Source: Hanleya hanleyi (lineage: Eukaryota; Mollusca; Polyplacophora; Lepidopleurida; Hanleyidae). From it: a stretch of 64,000 nucleotides of DNA. The notes beneath the pieces were generated by a model. That model was given only the letters and a program-made list of their open reading frames with translations. It was not told the DNA's origin and did not search any database. Shown in pieces: positions 34,838 through 47,028 of the stretch. Every line of letters begins with the position of its first letter. Position 1 is the stretch's first letter. A program made the position numbers and the translations under genes. The stretch covers positions 1-64,000 of the forward strand of contig JAVTVY010018859.1 of the NCBI GenBank assembly GCA_036873755.1, read 5' to 3'.

Positions 34838-35315
34838 CCTTATCTGACCTGGGATGGTTAGGACCTGTCCAGGCCTGGGTCAGGGGGGGGACGAATTTGC
34901 CCCTCCCCTAACTATTTTTCTTATCCCTAGAGGTAAAGGGACTGAAACTTATCACACTATATCTTTCCATCAACCTGTACAATAATATGTAAAAAAAAAA
35001 TCAAGATGGTCGCTTTGATGACATCACAGTGACGTCATTTTCAAAAAATACCTTTCTTGGTCGATTTTTTTATCAAATTTTGCGATAATTTTATTCATGG
35101 AATTTTTCCAAAAAACATGCATGATAAATTACCCGTGATTTTACCCGTGATCCTCTGCTCTCGAGGTTATGCAAATAGGCTCCAAATGACCCAAATATGA
35201 TAAACTACATAGTGTGAGTGTGAGCTCTCAATTTTTGTCGTTCCGGAGATTGCGCTGAAAGTTTGGAGGGGGGGGGTGGGGGGTGACGAATGCCCCTCTC
35301 TCAGGCCTGGTAGGG
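34838..35315 (+). mobile_element. piggyBac-like MITE (family 2), 478 bp copy
   Basis: TTAA at 34834-34837 and 35316-35319. Ends: CCTTATCTGACCTGGG and CAGGCCTGGTAGGG. The interior keeps CTGAAACTTATCACACTATA, AATCAAGATGGTCGC and the paired CRE-like block TGACATCACAGTGACGTCA at about 35020. Confidence 0.85.
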
Positions 35316-35319
35316 TTAA

Positions 35320-35770
35320 ACAAGGAATTGTTTGCATAAAATAGTCCAAGATATATAGAAAACATGCAAATTTGACCCCGTCTTTGGAAGACCCACGGAA
35401 TATGCCGTTAAAAGAATACAAGTAGTGGCCTAATTACCCCCACTGAATGGCAGCTTCCACACCTTTATAGAACAATTACGTATCGCGACTTGCATTCGTG
35501 AAAACAGAAGAACGTGTTATTTCTCCTGTTGACTTGTTGTAACGTATGCTCGCCAATATGTTGTATTCTTCATTGTATTGAACAAGCTCCCACTGGACAA
35601 GCAAAGAGGCCCACAAGCACGAGGAAAAGCCCTTAGGTGTGATGCAGTCTTACCTCGCTATTTCTTAGCATAAATTTCAAGATTTTCTGTTAAAATTATC
35701 TTGTTTTTTTAATTCATTTTCGTCCTCACCTCCTGGGTAGGAGGGAGAGACAGAGAGAGGCGGGGGGGGG
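35320..35770. other. Unannotated stretch
   Basis: Nothing recognised; G-rich from about 35761. Confidence 0.4.
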
Positions 35771-36030
35771 GAGTTAGGGCGTTATTGACCTACTTACAAC
35801 CGGTGACGTCAACATGTCACTTTTGGCTGACCTTTGTAAGGTCACTCCCGGTTCCGGTCACGTGATCCGAAGTGCACAATAGTGGAAATGCGCACAATAG
35901 CGGAAATCATGTGCAGGGTTAAAGGCCATTTTATGTCACATGACCGGAACCGGAAGTGACTTCACAAAGGTCAAGCGGAAATGATCTGTTGGCGCCACCT
36001 GTCGGAAGTAGGTCAATAACGCCGTAACTC
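35771..36030. mobile_element. 260 bp foldback MITE
   Basis: Arms of about 95 bases (35771-35865 and 35936-36030), about 83 percent complementary by eye, start GAGTTAGGGCGTTATTGACC and contain CCGGTTCCGGTCA. The loop carries a 17-18 base direct repeat (GCACAATAGTGGAAAT, GCACAATAGCGGAAAT). Confidence 0.85.
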
Positions 36031-36089
36031 CCTTTCCATACTACTCTCTGGTAAACATGTTCACGTGTAAACTGGATGGAAAATAGGAA

Positions 36090-36295
36090 ATAGTAATCGA
36101 GGCGGACACTGGGCTCCAGGTTAGGACTTCCGTCTCCTGGAAGCCAGTGTCCCAGGACATCCAAATCCAGACCTGAATGCCCGACGGACAATTAAATCCA
36201 GATCTTAGTGTCTTGGGACACTTACGTCTAGACGCGAGTGTCCCCCGGACACTGGATGCATCGGGCCACCGTTTCCGTCACACCGGTACCACTCC
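36090..36295. repeat. Cluster of GGACACT / AGTGTCC words
   Basis: GGACACTGG, CCAGTGTCCC, GTGTCTTGGGACACTT and GAGTGTCCCCCGGACACTGG recur in both orientations. The right side ends in ACCGTTTCCGTCACACCGGT, an end shared with the mini foldback family (24934, 32762). Confidence 0.65.
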
Positions 36296-36885
36296 AAACA
36301 GTAACGTGCAAACAAGATAATAATATCACAATGATGACTGTCATGGCAGATATAGCTCTGAATTAAGTAGCAAATAGTGCCAATTAGGCTCTTGTGTATC
36401 CAGCTCCCGAGGCCTCACTCTCAAATGTTGATCCTCGCCGATTCGACAAGAACGTCTTAAGCCAATCTGATTAAAATAATGGGATATTTGGATCTGGAGT
36501 ATTTCCTATCTCAAGGCCGTGTGGTCATATTCTGGCAAGAAAATAATCTTTTACAGCTATATCATATTTTAAAAATCAATGCAACTTGTCTGATTTGACT
36601 GACGTGTTGCTACGCAACCACCCCACAGGGATTTGACCATCATTCGTAATGCAGGACTATATACTTCGTACCTCAGTACTCGGATTTGATAGACGAACCG
36701 TGACTTGGGATGATGAGATTTTACCTGCTCACGGGAAACTTACAAGCTTCAAAATAAACAAATTTCAAATTGCCTTGCTATAGCGAAATATAATACCGAC
36801 CCATAACATGGATGAATATTGAAAACAATTAGGTGAAATCTTTGTATTTATCCAACTATGCTGCGTATATTAGGAGCTATACGAT
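36296..36885. other. Unannotated stretch
   Basis: No coding motif or element end recognised. Confidence 0.4.
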
Positions 36886-37209
36886 TTAGACGTCAATCAA
36901 GGATGATATGATATTTTCGTGTCGTGGATTAGTTCTTAACTTGGCCAGATTCTTGGGTTTCGAGCTATCTTGAAATTCATAACATCTCCGCATCAACTCA
37001 CGACAGTTGGAAAGGAGGTGGTGGCTTATGATGGATATTTTTCCCTTCAGAGTGGCTCTCTGCTGCTCTATTTTCTCGCACCGAGCCGGCCAGTAAATTG
37101 TGACGTAATTCTCAGGTATTCCCAACGCCTTGTGAGACAGGCGAGGCCAGTCTAATGGGAAATTTTGGTTCATATTCTCATACACCATTAGTATTTTCAC
37201 GAAGGACAC
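36886..37209 (-). CDS. Uncharacterised open frame, possible exon
   Basis: A 107-codon minus-strand frame ends at 36886. It is not in any repeat I can see in the window. The residue mix looks protein-like: LDWPRLSHKALGIPENYVTI, YWPARCEKIEQQRATLKGKI and SHHLLSNCRELMRRCYEF, with a possible short amphipathic helix in the middle. An internal ATG (MVYENMNQ) is an alternative start. No family recognised, no clear splice acceptor upstream, and no neighbours to support it. It may be chance. Confidence 0.3.
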   Translation of the reverse strand: MSFVKILMVYENMNQNFPLDWPRLSHKALGIPENYVTIYWPARCEKIEQQRATLKGKISIISHHLLSNCRELMRRCYEFQDSSKPKNLAKLRTNPRHENIISSLIDV

Positions 37210-37790
37210 AGATATTTATGAAAAATAATCAGTTACATTAATATATAAACCGAATAGAAAAATCTGTGCCAAAAGTTTAGCGAACAATAATTAAGTAAGT
37301 ATCTTAAAAAAAACATATTGTCATGCATAATCACTTGGGAAAGCAAGCGTCACCACTTGTTGGGTGTTGCCATGTTGTGGTGACAAAACATTGAAGAATA
37401 GCCGAAACTAGTACTGTAAACCAGAAATTTCCGTTTTCGGTCTAACAAGCCTTGACAAGTTTAACCTTAAACTGTTCAATTCATAGTTACAACTTTCCGT
37501 TACAACTGCCCTAAGACGAAATACCCTCATAGAGCAACTATATATGTGTAACAATTATTTTTTTTGCTCTGCTGGATCGTTAGAATAATCAACTACTGAA
37601 CAAGATGTCTGGCTGTGTGTGTGGAGTTGTGTGCGTGTCCAACTGTATTCACGAACTACATGTATAATAAAATAAGGGAGTATTTGCGTTAGGTTAAATA
37701 CCTGTCTTTATTTCACGTCACTATTGTACTTTAAAGTCCAAAATCTAGATGGGAGAAAAAAAAAGACAAAAATGGAATTATTTTTTTAAA
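37210..37790. other. Unannotated stretch
   Basis: Nothing recognised. Confidence 0.4.
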
Positions 37791-37868
37791 GATTTGGGGA
37801 TTCGAACCAAATGTTTGCTTTTCTTTTAATGTGTATTCCGACACCGTAACCATTCGGCCAAGGAGCTG
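37791..37868 (-). tRNA. tRNA-like sequence (Ser/Leu-type), probably a pseudogene or SINE head
   Basis: On the minus strand an A box, TTGGCCGAATGGTTACGG, is followed about 35 bases later by a B box, GGTTCGAATCC (37798-37808). A GGCCGA-TGGTTA-GG A box is typical of class II tRNAs (Ser, Leu). The anticodon arm and the T stem do not pair cleanly, so a functional tRNA is unlikely. Confidence 0.5.
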
Positions 37869-37970
37869 TTACAATTATCAACTTGAGAAATCATGTGCCG
37901 AATGGAGGTGAACTACACCCTTTCAGAGCATTACAAGCGTTTTGACATATTTCAATATTATGAAAATATG

Positions 37971-38058
37971 ACACCTTTAACCAAAACGATTTTTCAATAT
38001 CACTTTGGATCAAACCCACCGCATTTCGACATGTATGACTCGTTTTGGTTAAAGGTGT
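37971..38058. repeat. Inverted repeat, 19 bp perfect arms
   Basis: ACACCTTTAACCAAAACGA (37971-37989) and its exact complement (38040-38058) enclose 50 bases. The pairing extends imperfectly for about eight more bases outward. Confidence 0.85.
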
Positions 38059-39040
38059 TATATTTTATATATGAAGGGAATTGCCTTCAACAACATCGCC
38101 AAAAATTGCAAAAATAAACGAATGGCTATTTTCTAATACTCTTAATATTTTTTTGACGAATCTCTTCTCGGTGAAAATTCAGAATATGAAAATTCAATAT
38201 TTTCTCTCTCAACTAATAATTTTTAAAATAAACGAGAGGAAATTATATTTTCGGGTTACAAACGCAACACACTAAGGAAAAAATTACGGCCAAACCGAAC
38301 ACCTCCTCCGGGAATGCTGGGAATGCTGCCCGGGAACAACAACTTGAGATATGAAAAAGGTCACAGGTTCACTTAACGGCAGTGTGGATCTGTTCTAATC
38401 CTAATGGGCTTATGGTAGGACCATTTGAAAATACAAACTCTCTTATAATAAATACCAAGGATTTATATGATATTTGTGTTTTATAGTTCATCACCTTGAG
38501 TCCTGCAAATCCCCACCTGGAGAAATATCCGAAAATACCGGTTACGTAAAAAACAATTTACACCCACGCGACAATCTCTCTTCGAATTCAATATACGCCT
38601 ACTATATATGTATTGTACATGTTATGACTCATTGGTTGCTACTCTAGACTCATCCTACATTTGGGGATTTCTTTCATTCGATTTTCTGCTATTCGTCTTG
38701 ACGTCTTGGTAAGTGCTTCTCGCCGATTACATATCCCAACAGTTTCCGATAAGGGTTTCTTGCAATTTTCCAGACTCTTGGGAAAATTAAGCATACTGGA
38801 GTGAAGCAATAATACGCAAAAACAACGGCCATTTTCATTCCGAATAATTAAATTCGCTTATATACGCCGTTAGAATAACTTAATTATTTGCGGTTCCAGA
38901 AGATATTCCTTTCTCGTAAACAAACGATTCAGATAATATTATACACACTTATCGCTATATAGGGGCGATAGGTGCATGTGGTAATATCCATATTTTTCCC
39001 TCACTGAACGTTAATCTATTATCTGGTCTGCGCGATTCCA
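38059..39040. other. Unannotated stretch
   Basis: No gene or element end recognised. Confidence 0.4.
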
Positions 39041-39458
39041 GCCTAGCTGGAAGGACGGATGGCGGGCTTGACTCCACCCCCGCCCCTTACCTACATGTAA
39101 ATATGTTCTCTGTAACTGGGATTAGGGAGTTGAAACTTATCACATTTTACCCTTCTGTCAAGCTCTACCAGATTATGTAGGAAAAAAAATGGCGGCTACC
39201 ATGACATCACAGTGACGCAAATTTCTTCCGCTTGAAACTAGCCGCTCTATCGGACATTAGGGAAGACAGAACCGGATGATTCTGCATGGTATTCGAGATT
39301 GCGAAAAAATCAATTTTCTGGTACCTCGACATGGTCGCCATTTTGAATTATATCCATGATCTTCTGCTCGAGAAGATGCAAATAAGTTCAAAATGAACCC
39401 AATGAAATAAGCCATCAAGTAATAAATTTTCACAGTGCCAAAAGGAGGCAAGTTAGGG
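39041..39458 (+). mobile_element. piggyBac-like MITE (family 2), decayed copy
   Basis: The right end is intact (TTAGGG then TTAA at 39459-39462); the left end is degraded. Family interior blocks are present: TGAAACTTATCACATTTTAC, AAATGGCGGCTACCATGACA, CATCACAGTGACG, and ATGGTCGCCATTTTGAATTA. Confidence 0.7.
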
Positions 39459-39462
39459 TTAA

Positions 39463-39930
39463 AATAACTGATATATCATCAGCTTGATCAGACATTGCCC
39501 TTCAAGGTAGTGAATATATATAAGTACAAAAAAGGAAAGAAATAGTTTGATCTGTTTGGACGACCAAGCGGGTCAATGGTTTAAAATGCAGATTGTAATA
39601 CTGAATAGAGAGGAAACTGATACGCAAGAAATTTGGAAGGAAATTTCAATCAGTGGGGCAGAGCGGGAACAATTTCACATCAATGATTAGTCTTCGACAA
39701 CAGAAACGTCATTCTATAGGTAGCCTTCTTCGCCAAAATTGATGATCGTCTCTCCCTTTCTAGAAACATATAGGTTGTGGTCACTCTAGCCAATCACTTT
39801 GTGATACGGAAGTGCCTGCTTATGGCAAATACAAAGAAAGTATAAATATATAAATTTATGCAAGTGTGTACAAGTCTTTATTGAAGCAGCTAAGCAACTC
39901 ATGTCGTATTTGACGACTATTTTGTATAAT
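39463..39930. other. Unannotated stretch
   Basis: Nothing recognised. Confidence 0.4.
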
Positions 39931-39934
39931 TTAA

Positions 39935-40372
39935 CCCTATTTGGCCTGGGCTTCTTGAGACCAGTCCTGGTGGTGGTGGGGGGGGGGGGGGCATTTCGAC
40001 CCCCAATATTTTTCTCACCCCTTGAGCTAGGGAGTTGAAATTGATCACACTATACCATTCAGTCAAGCTCTACTAGAAAATGTAAAAAAAATCAATATAG
40101 CCGCTTTGATGTCGTCACGGTGACGTCATCTTCAAAACAGGCGTTTGTGATCGATTTTTCGAATTTTTTATGTGTGTGTTTTCTTTGCAAAAAACTGCCA
40201 TCTTGAATTACCCATGATTCTATACTTGGTTATGCAAATAGGCTCAAAATGACCCCAATATGATAAACTAAACCCGCGATAGGTCAGCTTCCATTTTTTA
40301 TCTTTCCGAAGATAGGGGAAACGTTTGGTAGGGGAGCCAAAATCCCCCCTCCCCCCGCAAGGTCTTGTGGGT
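39935..40372 (+). mobile_element. piggyBac-like MITE (family 2), 438 bp copy
   Basis: TTAA at 39931-39934 and 40373-40376. The left end is CCCTATTTGGCCTGGGC; the right end GCAAGGTCTTGTGGG is diverged. A G15 run lies near the left end. The paired CRE-like block is GTCGTCACGGTGACGTCA (about 40105). Confidence 0.8.
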
Positions 40373-40376
40373 TTAA

Positions 40377-40888
40377 GGGAGCAGATCACATATCACACTT
40401 ACGTGCATTCGCCTAAGGAGATTTATCCAGAACAGGCTAAACTTTCTAACCGTAGTATCAAGACACCACGCGTCTATTTTAGCACGGCTGTGTGAAATGT
40501 ACATGTGTCAAGTGCAGGTATTCGTTTCGGGGATTTTATTTCTCTAGTCGAGTGAGGAAAGTCACATCTGCTTTCATACAAGTCACAATCGAATAAGACA
40601 AACAAACAAATTACAAGAGGAGATTTCTTGTTTCAAGTTTAACTGTTGTTTCCATCGTGAAATTGATTAACAAATTGACATACATAGACCTATAATCTGA
40701 CTCAGCTGACAGAATCACTTCCCATTTGAGATACCACATAAACTCGTCCACTGATATTGACGACCGAGTATCGTGCCAATATCAGTGGTCCAGTTTTTTC
40801 CAGCAAAGGGGAGAAAGGATATCAAAGTTTTCCCTATTTCTCAAACATTCTTTGTTAAGAATCAATTTGAATAGTGCGATAGAATTGA
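40377..40888. other. Unannotated stretch
   Basis: Nothing recognised. Confidence 0.4.
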
Positions 40889-41078
40889 AATAATGTTTTC
40901 ATAGGCGTGCTCAATGGTTATTTTACGTCAGGATAGTTTGAGAAAGTTATACATTTTAGGACGAGGGCTTCACCCTTGCCCTAAAATATAAACTTTCGCC
41001 CTCGCCCTAAAATGTATGGACTTTCCCAAACTAACCGTGCGTAAAATAACCATTGAGCAAGCCTATGAAAACATTATT
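40889..41078. mobile_element. 190 bp foldback MITE
   Basis: Arms of about 73 bases start AATAATGTTTTCATAGGC and end near ACATTTTAGG; they are about 90 percent complementary by eye. The centre adds a second repeat, GCCCTAAAAT-TA and TTTCGCCCTCGCCC. Confidence 0.85.
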
Positions 41079-41284
41079 CTTAAAAAATACAGCGTATAAC
41101 TCGTACGGTAACATCGTCTGGGATATGTCATTCCACACATGTATGTGGAGCGCGTGTGACGCAGGTGGCCAGTCACTTCGCTTGACACATGCTGCAGGAA
41201 TGATGCGCTCCACCAACCTTCAGCAGCTTGGTTTGTCGTTGATATGTTTAATATAATACTGATTAAAGTAATGATTTAAATTAT

Positions 41285-41407
41285 ATGGGAAAAAGAATCC
41301 CATATTAGCTTGATCACACTTTCGAGAAGGAAAATGCATTCCAACTTCGCTTCATCGGCTAGGTTGGGATGAATTTTCCTTCTCTCGAGTGGGAATTTTC
41401 ATCCCAT
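41285..41407. repeat. Imperfect hairpin element, about 120 bp
   Basis: Inner arms of 29 bases (41317-41345, CACTTTCGAGAAGGAAAATG, and 41363-41391) are about 83 percent complementary. The outer ATGGGA and TCCCAT strings extend the fold. Confidence 0.75.
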
Positions 41408-42040
41408 GATAAAAGTTATATTTGATCTCCTTATTCCCTGCCCCTTGAAGGTGAAATATTTATAGCGAAAAGCTGGGCCTGTCATATTCAATTGTCGAGC
41501 GCCGAAGGATAATAGTTAGGCTAGAAATTTTACTTTTGGTGCTCCCAAAAAATACATACCATTTCATATCCAGCGAAAAGACAGCTTTACAAATGCCTAT
41601 AGGAGAAGATCCTCAAGAATATTTTCTCACTTTCAGACCAATTGCTCACAACCACCCGCTCCTGGATAGGGCTTGTAAAGCTCCATTTATCTGATAAACT
41701 GCTGTCATTTAAAAACAAAGTGTGGTTACCCTCATTTGGTATTTTATACTTCGCAAGAATCATATAAATTCTGTTTCATATTGTAAATTAAATAGCATTT
41801 GACTTAGAGAAATCAGTCTAGTGAGCTTTACACATTAAAACGAGCACTTTTTCTCGACTGATTCAATGATGCAGTGTGCATACACAAATTACGCAATATT
41901 TCGACAAATATTTCCCTGTTTTTATTTCACGATTTGTCTTATCTTAGCCTAACAATTTATTACTGAACATTTAAGCACATTCTGACTTTTAAAAAGGCGA
42001 ACGTAACTGTGTAATGCTTCAATTTTTATGACATAACGAT
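41408..42040. other. Unannotated stretch
   Basis: Nothing recognised. Confidence 0.4.
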
Positions 42041-42044
42041 TAAC

Positions 42045-42482
42045 CCTACCTGGCCGGGGGGAGGGAGCGGGGCGAAATGGCCCACTTACCAAACTTTCTC
42101 CAGAACGACAAAAAATAGAGGGCTGAAACTCCTTGACTTTATAGTTTATCATATTGGGTCATTTTGAGCCTATTTGCATAACCTCCCGAGCAGAGGATCA
42201 TGGGTAAATTCAAGATGGCGGCCAGGTGGGGTACCAGGAAAATGATGTTTCTGTCATATTTCTTCAAAATTTATGTTTTTCCGCGACGAAAAGTGGGCAA
42301 AAACTATTTTATTTGACATCACATTAATATTTACTAATTTATCATGCAGTTTTTGCGGAGAAATTGCATAGATAAAAAATTCGGAAAATCCGACCGAAAA
42401 ATCGACCAGAAAATGCCGTTTTTGAAAGTGACGTCATTGTGACGTCATCAAATACGTCCCAAAAAGCCCAGGCCAGATAGGG
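42045..42482 (-). mobile_element. piggyBac-like MITE (family 2), inverted 438 bp copy
   Basis: TTAA at 42041-42044 and 42483-42486. Ends CCCTACCTGGCCGGGG and CCAGGCCAGATAGGG are both well preserved. Inside: AATTCAAGATGGCGGCCAG (42208) and GTGACGTCATTGTGACGTCA (about 42428), a clean pair of full CRE palindromes. Confidence 0.9.
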
Positions 42483-42486
42483 TTAA

Positions 42487-45400
42487 GGGAATCCAACCTT
42501 GTTGTCATTCTAACGGAAATAAATATATGATAAATAATGAGGAAATTCACGAGCATGAGATTTTGAACCATGTGGTAAATCTGTTGAATGCTACTGAATA
42601 TATTGAAATCTACACTTGCAATAACAGACGTGGAACATGCGTTATTGGCATTAGACAATGCAGACAGCTTAGTGGCCATCAAATCGATTGATAATAGTAA
42701 ACGTGAATCATTAACGAATGCCGTGAATGACCCTCATATGAACCGCAAAATCTTCATAATTAAACTAACTGCGTGGATAATTTGATATTGAATATCGAAT
42801 CATTTTGTTTTATTAGATTTGGAATAGTTATTGTTGAAATGATTAAAATGGCAGTTCAACCAATAGCCGACCTTTTGACCTATGTTTTGATAAGGCAAGC
42901 GGGTTTGGGTGTAGGGCGTATAGAGGTAATTTATAGCAGTGTATGGCTCAATTGCATTTTTAAAGTTCTACTCCATAGTTTCGTAGCAATTGCCCTCTGA
43001 TTTCATAGCAGGACAGACCGTCCGTATTCTGCTACATCATAATTCTTCTTGCCTACTTAAGGTTACTGTATCGGGTCTCAGTTGCGTACGTGTACGTATC
43101 ACGATTTTGCTTAATTACGGGGCAGTGCTTTTTTGTATCCATACAAACTATACATTTTCTGAAAGCCGTCGATTCAAAGAATTTAGATAAATAAATAACT
43201 TTCTCGAATTTATTACACGAATCGATTTATTTAAAGATAAATGATGTCATTTAGAGAAGTATAATCCTCAAAATCACGCTCTAATAACTCTCTCAGTTTT
43301 CATCAAACAAACTTGCTTTTTGGAATAATGAACTTTACCATTTGAATAAAAATAGGTTGCCTGAGTTTTTTTAGTTCAGGGTCTAGAAGTTATTTTATCG
43401 TTGTGCAAAGATGACAGATTGAAAAAATCTACAAAGACTCGACCCCTCTCCACTAAATCATAATTAATTCATGAACAGGACCAAACATAAAATTTGAGGC
43501 AATCTTTTGAAGATCTACATGATTGGAATACTGTGTCCAAAGTTCATGTTTGTACATCAAATAACAAGAGAGAAATCAAAACGGGAAAAACCACTTTTTG
43601 GCGAAAAACTAAAAGGAGAAAACGGCCAAAAACCAATCAGCACTGTGTTCGACCGCTTGAGCCACGCTAATCCCATGTCATGTTTTTTTACTACAATGCA
43701 CTAATTTTCATAATTTCTTATTCCCCCAACTTGTAGGTTTGACTGTGTACTCTGGTATAAGACAAAAAAACAAAAATCGATATTTTGAAGTTTCGATCCG
43801 ATACAGTAACCTTAATAGCGTATTTCTATAATACTATCATTTTCAGCGTTGTCAGAGCAGCAAATGATTATATACGAATCGATGGCTGGGTTCGTCTACA
43901 CACTGAACGAGGTTATGGAGTAAATAGTGTCCTGCCTCAGTTATGCCCCTTGGCTGTGCCTGAAATCAAGAGTCAGTCAGTCACGACGAAAAAATCGGAA
44001 AAAGGGTGGGTTGACCCACACTTTTTTCGCCTTTTCAAATTGGCACCTGACCTGAGAACAGGGGACATTGCAATCGTTCTTGCATATTTTTTCTGGAATT
44101 TGTACCGAATTTGTCCATTTTGTTTTTACTTTGTAAGGGTTTCTCCCGGAAAAATTCAGTAAGTTTGGGAGGCAATGTTCGCGATTCAGTTTCCTATAAT
44201 AAACCAGTGATGTGTCTGAAAATAATAGTTCAATCATTCTCTTTCAGAAAATATATACATCTAAGTGATTTTGGTTGAATATTTTACGACAATTGGCGAA
44301 TAGAATAATCACACGAGAGCACCCACGGGCTTTTTTTTCGAGTGCTGTCTCCTGATTCTTCTATCCTACGATTGCAGTTTCAATGTTGTGTAACAATCTC
44401 CCAAATATATTTCTCATGAAATGACTAGACCTTGTTTTATGTGATTATCAAACACTTTTGAATATGTGTAAGTTTGCTTACTAATTTCATTATCGCGAAA
44501 TTTGAGTGCTGTGACAATTAAACGATTCTCACTTGTATCCGCATATATTCATATCATATATGGTAGAATTTCCCATGAAATCATAAGATTTGACCATAAC
44601 TTGCTCGTTTTGATCATTGATTTCAATTCAATTTTTGTATTCATATAAATACAAGCAAAAGTCTAGAATCCATGTAATGTCACCGATGTAGCATTAATCT
44701 GTCAAGAATAGTATTCGCCCTATTCTCACAATGTTCAGATTTTTGACCTCAAATTGACCCTTGAGTTATTTTTTTTTTATTAAATGCACTTCTTTGATTT
44801 GTTGAAATACAAACTCAATTTAAGACAATTACTAGTATTCACATAAAACAAGTCACACAGGATGCAATCCAAAACAAAAAGTGATTTTTTGTGAACATAT
44901 TTGCTCGTTTTACCTCAAAATGACCGTTTAACCTATTTTTCAAAATGACATGGTTTTTCATGAATTGTAGGATATATAGAAATAAGTTATGATAGTATAC
45001 CACTTTTGCTTTGAAGATTTAACTAACCCTTTCTGAGATCTGTCTCCTGATTAAACGACTATTTTTTAACTATTACATATCGATGATAAAGTGCCCTTTT
45101 GGTCAATCAAAACATATGAATTGGCAGGTTCATCATGATGTCAGCAAAGCCTCATTGACTCAATTTCACCGGTCTGTATATTTCCGTTTAATACTTTAAT
45201 AAAAAAAATAGGGCCGACCGTCACTAATCGCAACAGATGATCTCTTCCTCGTTTTATCCAGAAATATACTAGGTATAGCATATCAAAAGTCTTAGTGAAT
45301 CGTGCTGGAAGAACACATAGAAACTGAGAGGGGGGGGAGGGGGGGGGGGCAAATGGCACCATTGGCTCAGTGAGGCTACAACTACGCTTTATGGTTCTTT

Positions 45401-46246
45401 TAGCGCATGTACAGTATTCCGAAATATGTTATATACGAGAACGAAATTAAATGCATAGCATAAGCCATGCTGGCCAGTAATGGAAATTATCAGAACAGTA
45501 GATAGGGAAACAAGGGTTCAGCGTCAGCTGGATATAATCATTGGAGTCCACATCATAGAATGTGGCAGAATAATGCGAATGGATATGTCATCACGGTTAA
45601 TCCAAAGTTTGACATACATGACATGAATAATTTGCTCTCCAGAGATCCTGCTTGATCCAGTGAAGAACACTGATGATTTAAAACAACGTCAGTAACTCGA
45701 AGAGCTAATGTAGGATCAGGGTTATTTACATGTACGTCCGTAACTGAAAGACTTAATCCTGGTGCATGCTAACCCCAATGTGTAAATATAGCCGCATGCG
45801 ACTGTAACGAGTTTCAAGTGTATCAGTCACTGTAGCCCTTTGGGGCCCCTTTCGGGAAAATCGGTGCAATAATCAAGTTTCGAGATGGTGAAAGCTGTTG
45901 AACTCTCCATATATGCAGGAAGAAATAGGTGTCTCACCTAACCTATAGTGGCCAGACTGCATAAGAAGCGATGAAAAACGTTCAGTTGTTCATAATTATG
46001 AAACGAATACGCCACATGTACATTAAGTTTATAAACGAAGAGGAAGACACACTGGTCCAAATCCAGCACAATTTTGCCACATAATTCAAACCAATAATAC
46101 AAGATCATACATTTTTATATCTCTGTCTGGCATTCTGGTCCTACCAAAACCTCGGTGTACGTACTAAATTAATCTCTCTCACAGAAGAGTTCCAGTTCCG
46201 TTGGCACTGCACTGTAACCCAAAACATGTGTATTATTTTTACTTAC
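42487..46246. other. Long unannotated stretch
   Basis: I find no gene or complete element in 3.7 kb. Short open frames (42588-42785, 43785-44162 and others) show no motif. A 12-base-arm hairpin, AAAAAGGGTGGG-TT-GACCCACACTTTTT, lies near 44000, and a G-rich run at about 45330-45350. It could be intron. Confidence 0.4.
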
Positions 46247-46504
46247 TTTCTGTGAAACCACCAATCTCCTGGCTTCGATTGCATATACCTTTCGCCTAAA
46301 CGGCTGCAGGAATGATCTCTGCACCGCCGTAGTAAAAATGTAGAACGGAAGGACCATTTCGTATGATTCGATAATATTCCATTGGTTTGCATCCTCGCGA
46401 GCCAGTGTATCAATCGATACATTGTAGGTTACCCACTGCGAGGATTTAGGGATTACCTGGACTTGTGCAGATGTTGGTTTGGCGTTTTGATTGGCATGGA
46501 TCAC
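46247..46504 (-). CDS. Possible exon with a consensus donor site
   Basis: The minus-strand frame is open from 46504 and meets a good splice donor, CAGAAA-GTAAGTA, at 46246-46240; translation beyond it would continue 24 codons to a stop. Residues include SQWVTYNVSIDTLAREDANQ, VLPFYIFTTAVQRSFLQP and RRKVYAIEARRLVVSQK. I recognise no family. The acceptor side is unclear, and the first codon is GTG, so an upstream exon would be needed. Confidence 0.25.
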
Positions 46505-47028
46505 CAGCGCGTGATGGATGATGCATGAATAAAAGAACGTACCGGTTCTATTTTCAGAGTGTAGTCATAGACACCTACCCCTCCCATCCTCGTCATTTTT
46601 TTCAGTGAAAAGTCCGCCATTGTGTTGCTAAGCCGCGTCACAGCTCTGTAAATTTGGTAAAACTAACATGTGATATATTTCGCGTAATACAGCGCGCACA
46701 TAATAATGTAACAGCTCAGTACATTTTTGTTGTATGTGGGCGAGTTTAGATTTGGAACTGTTTGTAAAAACCGGAAAACGGATCGAGGCTTGATGAATGG
46801 GGAACCACCATCTCCTTTAGTTGATCGGATCGATTGGACATGAAATGTTATCCAATGGGGGACTTGCACAATACCAACTGCCCAATCAGATCATGTTATC
46901 CTGTTTGTCGATTTTGGCCCAGCTAACCAATCAATGGACAGAACTAACACATCCGGTTATCTCCTGGTCTTATTTTGCCAGCTTACCATTGTTGTTGGCC
47001 AAGAGGTCCTTACTGATGACGACTCTAT
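46505..47028. other. Unannotated stretch
   Basis: Nothing recognised. Confidence 0.4.

Noticed and set aside
37791..37868. Functional tRNA-Ser or tRNA-Leu gene
   Set aside because: A and B boxes are good but the anticodon arm and T stem do not pair properly.
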